Of a DNA stretch of 64,000 nt, positions 9,484-16,713 are shown piece after piece. The DNA is taken from assembly GCA_041389525.1 (NCBI GenBank), contig JAWKRR010000037.1, forward strand, positions 1 to 64,000, written 5' to 3'. A program made the translations under genes and the position numbers. Origin of the DNA: JACKFB01 sp041389525 (lineage in GTDB: Bacteria > Myxococcota_A > UBA9042 > PHBI01 > JACKFB01). Position 1 is the stretch's first letter. The number at the start of each line of letters is the position of its first letter. The notes below the pieces were generated by a model. The model was not told the DNA's origin. It ran no database searches and saw only the letters and a program-made list of their open reading frames with translations.

Positions 9484-9920
9484 GCACCTGGCCACCCATC
9501 GCCGAGCTAGTCCCCCACGCGCCGCCGATGATCCTCATCGACCGGATGCTGGACTGGGAGCCCGGATTCGCCAGGTGCGAGCTGACGGTTCGCGATGAGG
9601 CGCCCTTCGTCAGCGGCGGGCGGATTCACTCTGTCATCGGCATCGAGACCATGGCGCAGACCGTCGCGGCCTGCTTGGGCTACGAGGCGTACACGGGCGG
9701 CGAGGGCGTGCGTGTCGGCGTCATCATCGGCTGCCGCCGCATGGACATCGAGCGTGCCTGGGTCCCGGTCGGCACGCGACTGATCATCGAGGCCCGGCGC
9801 GTCCGCGGCAACGAGATGCTGAGCCACTTCGACTGCCGCGTGCTGGACGGCGAATCGGTCGTCGCCACCTCGCTGCTCAGCCTCTACCACGCGTCGGAGC
9901 CGCCGCCCGACGAGGCGTGA
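9480..9920 (+). CDS. Hotdog-fold 3-hydroxyacyl-ACP dehydratase (ApeP-like)
   Basis: 146-residue single hotdog domain. The N-terminal LVPHAPPMILIDRM matches the FabZ/ApeP opening, and the central-helix motif is IGIETMAQT, with the acidic residue before T-MAQ that these dehydratases use. It should make the trans double bonds of the polyene. ATG overlaps the preceding TGA (ATGA). The gene converges on the O-methyltransferase, with only 14 bp between stops. Confidence 0.85.
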   Translation: MSTWPPIAELVPHAPPMILIDRMLDWEPGFARCELTVRDEAPFVSGGRIHSVIGIETMAQTVAACLGYEAYTGGEGVRVGVIIGCRRMDIERAWVPVGTRLIIEARRVRGNEMLSHFDCRVLDGESVVATSLLSLYHASEPPPDEA

Positions 9921-9934
9921 CGCGGCGGCCGGCG

Positions 9935-10963
9935 CTACTCCCGCCGCTTGCCCACCAGCAGCCGCGTCCCGCCGATGAGCGGCACGCTCTCGCTGACCAC
10001 CAGCCCGGCCTCGTGAAAGAGATGCCGTAGCTCGGGCTTCGTCCGCTCACGTCCCCCGCGGGTCAGCACAAGCATCTCGAGATCGAGCAGCCGCGTGGCG
10101 TCGGGGCGATTGCCGGGAAGCACGACGTTGTCGACCACCAGCACGCGACCGGAGGGCCCCATGGCCTCGGCGCAGCGCGCGAGGATCTGCCTGGCCGCGT
10201 CGTCGTCCCAGTTGTGCAGCACGTGTTTCAGCACGTAGGCGTCAGCACCTTGGGGCACCGCCACGAAGAAGTCGCCGGCCTCCACCCGCACGGCAGCACC
10301 ACCCTCCGCGCCCTTGAGGCGCTCGCGGGTCGCGCTGGCGACGTGCGGCAGGTCGAAGAGCACCGCGTCCAGCGCCGGAAAGCGCTTCAGCAGCTCGAGC
10401 AGCAGGGTCCCGCGCCCGCCGCCCACGTCGACCACGGTGTGAAAGCGGCTGAAATCGTAGCGCTGAGCCAGCGCGTGGGCCTGATGGCGCGTGAACGCCT
10501 CGACGGCCGCGTCGTAGAGCGCCGCGTCGGCAGCGTTGGACTCCAGATGCTCGTACAGGCCCACGCCGTGCACCGCGTCGAAGGCCGGCTCGCCGGTGCG
10601 GATCGACTCGCCTAGCGCGGGCCACGGCGCCCACTGGGACTCCGAGCCGACGAAGATCGCCAGCGGGCCCAGCGCGTCGCTGCGTAGCTGAGCGCCCACC
10701 TCGGTCAGCCCGAACCGGCCGTCCAGGCCCTCTTCGACCAGGCCCGCGCCCGACATCGCGCGCAGCAAGCGGCTCAGCGAGGGCGAGTGGCACCCCAAGC
10801 TCTCGGCAAGCTCATCCACCGCGCGCGGCGCGTCCGCCAAGGCGTCCGGAATCCCGAGGGTGGCAGCCGTGGAGACCATCTGGGTCAGCCACTTGCCGCC
10901 CAGCATCTCCATCAAACGACCAGCCGCCGCCTCGGTTTTCTCGTCTCGCGTCGGCCCCGTCAC
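9935..10963 (-). CDS. SAM-dependent O-methyltransferase (AdoMet_MT/acetylserotonin OMT family)
   Basis: 342-residue methyltransferase of the type that methylates phenolic hydroxyls. It has an N-terminal winged-helix dimerisation domain (about residues 20-100, with PSLSRLLRAM). The SAM-binding VVDVGGGRGTLL and the downstream LKHVLHNWDDD place the catalytic His of this family. Located in the pigment cluster, it likely methylates the aryl head group, as in xanthomonadins. GTG 10963 overlaps the stop of the upstream flavoprotein gene (GTGA), so the two are translated together. The open frame continuing to 11521 is not part of the protein. Confidence 0.85.
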   Translation of the reverse strand: MTGPTRDEKTEAAAGRLMEMLGGKWLTQMVSTAATLGIPDALADAPRAVDELAESLGCHSPSLSRLLRAMSGAGLVEEGLDGRFGLTEVGAQLRSDALGPLAIFVGSESQWAPWPALGESIRTGEPAFDAVHGVGLYEHLESNAADAALYDAAVEAFTRHQAHALAQRYDFSRFHTVVDVGGGRGTLLLELLKRFPALDAVLFDLPHVASATRERLKGAEGGAAVRVEAGDFFVAVPQGADAYVLKHVLHNWDDDAARQILARCAEAMGPSGRVLVVDNVVLPGNRPDATRLLDLEMLVLTRGGRERTKPELRHLFHEAGLVVSESVPLIGGTRLLVGKRRE

Positions 10964-12742
10964 GCGACCGCGACCGCGTCCCCGCTGCCCGTGTAGCCGA
11001 GCAGCCGCATCGAGCCGAGCTTGTCCGCGTGGTAGCGAATCGGGCCGAGGTTGCGCTCCATGTCGACGACGATGGCGGGCAGCGCGCGGCGCCGCGGCCG
11101 GCCGGCCAGAAGCTCCGCGTCGAAGCGCCCGTCGGCCTGCTTGAGCTCCCAGCCCGCAACCCCGGCGGCCTCCATGAACTCGCGCCCGCGCTCCGGCCCA
11201 AGCTCCATCACGATGCGCACCAGCATCTCGGCGACGATCTCCTCGCCCTCCGCCAGCCGCTTCTTCATGTGCGCCATGGTCTCGTCGGGCGTGCGCTTGT
11301 CGGCAAGCTCCATGTGCACGTCCACCAGCACCGACGGGTACTGGGGCAGCCCGATGAAGCCGCCCTCGGGCTCCTCGGGGTGCAGCCGCGCCCACACGCT
11401 GACCAGGGTCTGCGCGTAGTCGGACAGCTCGACGTAGCGCGCGCCCACCTGCCCGAAGGCCTCGTGCGCCGCCCCGGTCAGCTTGTAGATGTCTTGGAGG
11501 AAGTACTGGCACGGGAAGCACCAGTAGCTGAAGTTGTCCCAGTAGATCTTGGCCGCCATGGCGCGGGCGTGGTCGTAGACGGGGGCGGCCTGGCGGAAGA
11601 TGCCGGTCGCGCCCGACACCAGCGAGCGGTACTGCAGATTCAGCTCGCGCGCCCGCGTCTCCAGGTCGCCGCCCGTGCGGTCGACGCGCATCAGCTCAGT
11701 GGTGAAGCTGTTGGCGAAGGCGATGAAGTCGGTGCCCGGGCTGTAGAGCGGGTCCACGAAGGCGCCGGCCTCGCCGACCAGGGCCCAGCGGTCCTGAGAC
11801 CAGCAGCGGGCGACCTGGTGGCTGTAGCCGCTGAGGCAGAGGAAATCGAGGATCTCGGCCCCTTCGAGGGCGTCGGCGAGCAGCGGCTCGTGGGTGCGGA
11901 TGAAGTCCATGCAGCGCTCGAGCGAGCGCACCGAATCGAACCCGTGCACCGAGTCGTGCACCACCACGCCGACGCTGGTCTTGCCGGTGGACAGCGGGAT
12001 GAGCCACACCCAGTAGCCCTCGCCCATCAGGTGCACCGTCGACAGCCAGCGCTTGGGCGCGTACGACGCCGAGTGCCAGTCGTGGGCGGTCGGCGGGACC
12101 AGGCGCGCCACGTCGAAGCGGCCCTCGATGCGAAACCAGCCGGCGTTGGCCTCATGCGCATTGCCGCGCTTGAGCTTCAGGCGCTTACGCAAGAGCGCGT
12201 TGCGCCCCGTCGCGTCGACCACCCAGCCCGCGGTCAGCGTCGCCTTGGCGTCGCCGCTGACCGCCGTGATCGTGTGGACCGCGCCGCCCTGGCCAGCTCG
12301 ATCTCCCGCACCGTGACGCCTCGAGCATCACCACGCCGTCGGCCTCGTTCATCTCGCGCAGGTCGTTTTCGAGCCGCCCCCGATCGAGCTGATAGCTAGG
12401 CAAGATCGGGTCGTTTGAGGGTCCAAGCTCGGTGCGCTGCTCAAGCGGGATGTGCCCGCCGCCGGGGAAAAAGCGCAGCCCGAACTTCAGCAGGTGGTTC
12501 GCGTGCAGGTAGTCGCGCAGCCCCAGCCGCTCGAGGTACTGCGACCCAAGCTCGACGCTGGACTCGCCCACCTTGTGGCAAGCGTCCGGCAGCGGCCGCC
12601 CCACCCGCTCGATGAGTGCGACCGAAAGCTCAGGAAGCTCGCGCCGAAGCTGCCGCGCCAGCGTCAACCCCGCCAGACCACCGCCGCAGATCACCACGTC
12701 AAAGGACTTCCCGTCCGCCTGTGCCAGAACGCTCGAGCCCAT
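10960..12742 (-). pseudogene. Second FAD-dependent halogenase-like flavoprotein, frameshifted as read
   Basis: About 594 residues when repaired. The N-terminal part has FAD-binding CGGGLAGLTLA and KVGESS. The downstream part has WVWLIP, the halogenase motif, and a long C-terminal extension. Two single-base losses are inferred, near 12318 (between MLEA and VTVREIEL) and near 12290 (before GGAVHTITAV). Translation is otherwise smooth. ATG 12742 follows GGAGGAATT, an excellent ribosome site. It forms a two-gene operon with the O-methyltransferase, divergent from the acyltransferase. Together they could tailor the aromatic end of the pigment. Confidence 0.75.
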
Positions 12743-12794
12743 AATTCCTCCACGCCCCGCAGCAATGACGCGCCCGGGGCCGGCGCGGGGGCGG

Positions 12795-12800
12795 AGTATA
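12795..12800 (-). promoter_or_regulatory. Promoter -10 element for the halogenase/methyltransferase operon
   Basis: On the minus strand TATACT occurs 53 bases upstream of ATG 12742, within the divergent gap 12743-12907. It matches five of six bases of the -10 consensus and stands out in this GC-rich context. No good -35 is visible at 16-18 bases. The same gap must hold the promoter of the rightward acyltransferase operon, which I cannot locate. Confidence 0.35.
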
Positions 12801-12907
12801 GACAATGAAAGCGCCGATGAAACCAGCGCGATTTAGCACACGCCCTCCGGATGGGCGGCGGCGCGCGCGCGTTGCCGACCGCGTGGGTGCTCGATAGACT
12901 CGCGCCC

Positions 12908-13786
12908 ATGATGAGTGAAGCGGGACATCGAGCCGCGCGCACGAGGCCGGCCGAAGCGACCCCGCTGGCGCCTCCCGAACGTGGCGGGCGCAACCTGGGG
13001 CAGCTATGGCGCACCTTCCTCGCGCTGTGCGTCTTCGTCGTCTACTCGGCGTTCGCGCCCTTTGGCTACGCGATGTTCATGGTCTGGCTGATGCTGCCGA
13101 CCCGCGACGCGAACCGCCGCGCCCGCCGTGTCCAAGGGATCGTGCGCCGCGCCTTCGGGATGATGCACGACCTGCTGCGCTTCATGGGGCTGCTGGAGTT
13201 CGACCACCGCTCGCTGATCGGCCGATTTCCCGACGGGCCCTTCGTGGTCGTCGCGAATCACCCGACGCTGCCTGACAGTTCGGCGCTCTTCGCGTCGGTC
13301 CCGGACCTCTGCGCGGTCGTGCGGGCCGACCTCTATAAGAAGGGGTGGCTCAGGCCGCTGGTGGTGGGCGCGCGGCATCTGGAGGGCGGCAGCGGCAACC
13401 TGCTGGAGGGCGCCCGCCTGGTCGAGCAGGGCGTCGAGCGGCTCAACGAGGGCTTCCGCCTGATGATGTTCCCCGAGGGCTCGCGCTCGCCGCCTGGCGA
13501 GATCCGTCCTTTCCGCCGTAGCGCGTTTGAGATAGCGTGCCGCGCCCGCGTGCCCCTCGTGCCCGTCGTCATCCGGTGCCGGCCCGTGTGGATTTCCAAG
13601 GAAGTGCCCTTGCTGCGTCCGCCTGCCCAGCGTCCCGTCCTGACCCTCGAAGTGCTCGATCCCATGGATCCGGCCGACTTCGGGTACGACAGCCGCGCGT
13701 TGATGCGCGACGTCGAGTCGCGACTGCGCAGGCTGGCGCTGACGGATGGCGCGACGACGCCGGCACTCGAGAACGACCGCAAGTAG
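12908..13786 (+). CDS. Lysophospholipid acyltransferase (PlsC-like)
   Basis: Membrane-associated acyltransferase of about 292 residues. The HX4D catalytic motif is NHPTLPD, the substrate motif is FPEGSRS, and a hydrophobic N-terminal segment (FLALCVFVVYSAFAPFGYAM) anchors it. In aryl-polyene clusters such an enzyme is thought to attach the polyene to a lipid or glycolipid for outer-membrane display. Start is uncertain: ATG 12908, ATG 12911 or a longer frame from 12851. Its last codons form the first unit of a 10-bp triplicated repeat. Confidence 0.85.
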   Translation: MMSEAGHRAARTRPAEATPLAPPERGGRNLGQLWRTFLALCVFVVYSAFAPFGYAMFMVWLMLPTRDANRRARRVQGIVRRAFGMMHDLLRFMGLLEFDHRSLIGRFPDGPFVVVANHPTLPDSSALFASVPDLCAVVRADLYKKGWLRPLVVGARHLEGGSGNLLEGARLVEQGVERLNEGFRLMMFPEGSRSPPGEIRPFRRSAFEIACRARVPLVPVVIRCRPVWISKEVPLLRPPAQRPVLTLEVLDPMDPADFGYDSRALMRDVESRLRRLALTDGATTPALENDRK

Positions 13787-13807
13787 GCGCAAGTAGGCGC
13801 AAGTAGG
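13778..13807 (+). repeat. Three tandem copies of a 10-bp unit carrying stop and ribosome site
   Basis: CGCAAGTAGG is repeated exactly three times at 13778-13787, 13788-13797 and 13798-13807. The first copy encodes the last residues and TAG stop of the acyltransferase. The last copy supplies AGTAGGAG, the probable ribosome site of the ACP gene, whose ATG is at 13815. Because the unit is not a multiple of three, copy-number change cannot extend the upstream protein but changes the intergenic spacing. Confidence 0.9.
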
Positions 13808-13814
13808 AGCTCGC

Positions 13815-14114
13815 ATGGACGACACGCTCGAGATGGAGATCAAGCAGCTTATCGTGGACTCGCTGATGCTCGAGGACGTGAAGCCCGAGGATATCAACAG
13901 CGACGACCCGCTCTTCGTGGAGGGCTTGGGCCTGGACTCCATCGACGCGCTCGAGCTTGCGATGGCGATTCACAAGAAGTTCGGCGTGCGCACCTCGGCG
14001 GACGATGAGAACAACCGCGAGAACTTCCACTCGGTGACGTCGCTGGCCGCCTTCGTGCGCGCCGGTCAGGCGAAGAACGCCGCGGCCGCGGAGAGCGCTG
14101 GTGACAGCGCATGA
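13815..14114 (+). CDS. Acyl carrier protein (aryl-polyene type)
   Basis: 99 residues, acidic. The phosphopantetheine attachment site is Ser42 in GLGLDSIDALEL. It carries the growing polyene chain. Published aryl-polyene clusters usually have two carrier proteins; only one is present here. The 3' end overlaps the following gene if that gene starts at GTG 14101. The ribosome site lies in the last unit of the 10-bp repeat. Confidence 0.92.
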   Translation: MDDTLEMEIKQLIVDSLMLEDVKPEDINSDDPLFVEGLGLDSIDALELAMAIHKKFGVRTSADDENNRENFHSVTSLAAFVRAGQAKNAAAAESAGDSA

Positions 14115-15603
14115 GCGCGGGCCCGCGCCGATGACGGGCGGGCTGCTATCGCGGCACGGGCTGACGGACGCGGTGTGCTTCGGCGAGGGCGGCGAGCGCA
14201 GCGCGGCTGAGTTCGTGCGCGACGCGGAGGCGCTGCGCGCGGCCCTGCCCGAGGCTGAGGCGGGCGGGCTGGTGTTGCTGGTCTTCGCCGAGGACCGGTA
14301 CGCGTTCGCGGTGGCGCTTGCGGCTGCGTGGACCGCCGGGCACGGGGTCATCCTGCCGGCGGACGTGCGGCGCGAGAGCGTGGGGCCGCTGCAGAAGGCG
14401 CCCGGCGTGGTCGGGCTCTTTCACGACACGAAGGCCGGGGCGGCGGTTCAGGTGGAGCGGTCGCTTGCGGCCGCGAAGGCCACCGAGACGCCAGCCAGCA
14501 TCACGCCGATCGCCCCGCCGGAGGGGCCGGCCGCCGTGTTCGCGCACTCTGACGGCGGGCAAGAGGTATGGACGGCTGCCGAGCTGATGGCGGCGGCCGA
14601 GGCCATCGCGACAGCCGGCGGTCTGGACGGCCACGTCCTGGTCAGCGTGTCGCCCCTGACCGCCTACGGGTTTATCGCGGGTGTGTTGGCGCCCCTGGTC
14701 GCGGGCGGTGCCTTCTCGACCGCCATCGCCCCCGCCGCGGGTTGCGCCGCGCCGACCGTCGTCACCATCCCGGCGCACCTCAAGTCCGCGCGCCTGTTGG
14801 GGCCGCCCTGCCCGGTGCTGGCGGCCGCGCGCGACGCCTCCGTGGTCCTGTTGCCCGCCGAGATCCCGCCAGGCCCCGGGGCGTCAGGCCTGGCCGTCCG
14901 CCCCATCGCCGGGCTGGTCCGCCCCGACACCTCGCTGATGCCCGCCCGCACCAAGGCCATCGCGCGCGCGCTCATCGGCGAGGCGGGCGCCGAGGACGCC
15001 GCAGCCTGGGCCCTGCCCTGCGCGCCGGGCGAGAGCCCACGCCTCGTCGCGGCCGCCGCCTCGGCGACCCTGTCGCCCGCCACCGCTCGCAGCGCCCTCG
15101 AAGGCGCGGGGATCCTCGGCGTCGAGCGCGTCATCTCGGTCTCCGAGATCCCGCGCGACCTGCTGGGCCGCCTCGACTCGGTGCGCTTCCTGCGCCTCTT
15201 CGGCCTGGGCCCGAGCGGCGACGCGCTGTCGACCGCGCTGGCATTTTCGCCTGCTACCACCTCACAAAAAGACGGCCGTACCGAGGCGACGGTGGCGGTC
15301 CAGGTCCCCGCCGATTACGCCTATTACGCCGGTCACTTCCCCGGGTACCCCATCATGGCGGGCGTCGTGCAGCTTCACGAGCTTGTCATGCCCGCCATCG
15401 CGGTCGCGCGCCCCGACCTGGGCGAGCTGCGCTCGGTCACCAACGTGAAGTTCCACAAGCGAATCCTGCCCGGCGACACCCTGGAGCTGCGGCTGGGCTG
15501 GCCCGGCGACGACGGGCTGTCGGTGGACTTCGAGATACGCCGCGCCGACCGCATCTGCGCCGCCGGACGCCTGACCTACGACGCGGGAGCCCCCGCCTCG
15601 TGA
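14101..15603 (+). CDS. Degenerate AMP-ligase fused to a FabZ/ApeI-like dehydratase
   Basis: 500-residue fusion. Residues 1 to about 380 follow the shape of the AMP-binding acyl/aryl ligase of aryl-polyene clusters, but the ATP-binding loop is eroded: where TSGSTGxPK is expected the protein reads AHSDGGQEVW. Residues from about 390 are a hotdog dehydratase with the catalytic-His motif YYAGHFPGYPIMAGV. The second half looks intact; the first may no longer adenylate. GTG 14101 overlaps the ACP gene; ATG 14131 is an in-frame alternative. The stop overlaps the thioesterase start (GTGA). Confidence 0.8.
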   Translation: MTAHERGPAPMTGGLLSRHGLTDAVCFGEGGERSAAEFVRDAEALRAALPEAEAGGLVLLVFAEDRYAFAVALAAAWTAGHGVILPADVRRESVGPLQKAPGVVGLFHDTKAGAAVQVERSLAAAKATETPASITPIAPPEGPAAVFAHSDGGQEVWTAAELMAAAEAIATAGGLDGHVLVSVSPLTAYGFIAGVLAPLVAGGAFSTAIAPAAGCAAPTVVTIPAHLKSARLLGPPCPVLAAARDASVVLLPAEIPPGPGASGLAVRPIAGLVRPDTSLMPARTKAIARALIGEAGAEDAAAWALPCAPGESPRLVAAAASATLSPATARSALEGAGILGVERVISVSEIPRDLLGRLDSVRFLRLFGLGPSGDALSTALAFSPATTSQKDGRTEATVAVQVPADYAYYAGHFPGYPIMAGVVQLHELVMPAIAVARPDLGELRSVTNVKFHKRILPGDTLELRLGWPGDDGLSVDFEIRRADRICAAGRLTYDAGAPAS

Positions 15604-16010
15604 AGCACGCGCCCCACGCCGTCACCGTCGACCTCGACATCCCGTTTCACGACTGCGACCCGCTCTTCGTGGTCTGGCACGGCCGCTACTTCGAGTACCT
15701 CGAGGCCGCCCGCACAGCGCTCATGCGCGCAAACGACCTGGACGTGCCGGCCATCCGCGACATGGGCTATCGGATGTTCATCGCCGACGTGCGCTGCCGC
15801 TACACCTTCCCGCTGACCTACGGCGACACCGTGCGCGTCACCGCCTGGGTTTTGGAACGAACGCCGCTCATCCGCGTCGCGTACGACGTGCAAAACCTGA
15901 CCAAGGGCCGCCGCAGCGCGCGCGCGACCACGGTGCTGGCCACCACCGACGGCCAGGGCCGCCTCATCCCGGAGACCCCGCGTGAGATCTTCGAGCGACT
16001 TCCAGAATAA
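15600..16010 (+). CDS. 4-hydroxybenzoyl-CoA thioesterase-type acyl thioesterase
   Basis: 136-residue single hotdog domain. FHDCDPLFVVWHGRY is the YbgC/4HBT active-site segment with the catalytic Asp, followed by YFEYLEAAR. It should release the finished chain from, or proof-read, the carrier protein (ApeK role). Its GTG start overlaps the previous stop, and its last 29 bases overlap the LolA-like gene. Confidence 0.85.
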   Translation: MKHAPHAVTVDLDIPFHDCDPLFVVWHGRYFEYLEAARTALMRANDLDVPAIRDMGYRMFIADVRCRYTFPLTYGDTVRVTAWVLERTPLIRVAYDVQNLTKGRRSARATTVLATTDGQGRLIPETPREIFERLPE

Positions 16011-16713
16011 GCCAGCTCGCGCCTGGGTTTTTTCGAGCTTGGTCGGGCTGGCCTTCGTCTCGTGGGCTGGCTTGAGTCTCGCCGCCGAGCCGAAGCCCGC
16101 GCCCGCGCCCGCTGTCGCGCCTGCCACGACGCCTGCGCCTGAAGCCGTCACGCTGGAGACGCTGCTCGGCGCGTTTCAGAAGATGCCCGGCCTCGAGGCG
16201 CGCTTCGTCGAGGACAAGCACATCGGGCTCCTCGCCGCGCCGCTTCAGAGCCAGGGCCGCCTGTACTTCGTCCCGCCGGGCCTGCTCGCCCGCCACACCG
16301 ACTCGCCAACGAAGAGTTCGGTAGTCATCGCGCCCGACGCGGTCCGCTACTCGGACTCCGAGGGCAGCGGCCGCATCGACCTGTCCGCGCGGCCTGACGT
16401 GCGCCTCTTCGTCGAGTCCTTCGTGCGCGTCCTCGCCGGCGACCGCGCGGGCCTCGAGCGCATCTACGCGCTGCGCTTCGACCCCGCCGCCCCGGACGGC
16501 CAGGGCTGGGCGCTGGAGCTAGCGCCGCTGGGGCCGCCGCTCAAGGAGCTGGTCACCCGCCTGCGCATCCGCGGCCGCGGCCTCGCCGTGACCGAGATCC
16601 GCGTCGACGAGGCCTCCGGCGACCACTCGGTCACCCGCATCCTCGAGGCCGACCCGCAGCGCCGCTTCACGCCCGACGAGCGCAAGCGCCTCTTCGACGT
16701 AGCCCCGCGTTGA
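15982..16713 (+). CDS. LolA-like outer-membrane lipoprotein carrier
   Basis: 243 residues with an N-terminal signal segment (AWVFSSLVGLAFVSWAGLSLA) followed by an Ala/Pro-rich linker of about 25 residues. The mature part resembles the LolA fold found in aryl-polyene clusters (GRLYFVPPGLL, ARPDVRLFVESF). It probably shuttles the lipid-like pigment through the periplasm. GTG start inside the thioesterase gene; the stop overlaps the TTG start of the exporter. Confidence 0.8.
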   Translation: MRSSSDFQNKPARAWVFSSLVGLAFVSWAGLSLAAEPKPAPAPAVAPATTPAPEAVTLETLLGAFQKMPGLEARFVEDKHIGLLAAPLQSQGRLYFVPPGLLARHTDSPTKSSVVIAPDAVRYSDSEGSGRIDLSARPDVRLFVESFVRVLAGDRAGLERIYALRFDPAAPDGQGWALELAPLGPPLKELVTRLRIRGRGLAVTEIRVDEASGDHSVTRILEADPQRRFTPDERKRLFDVAPR

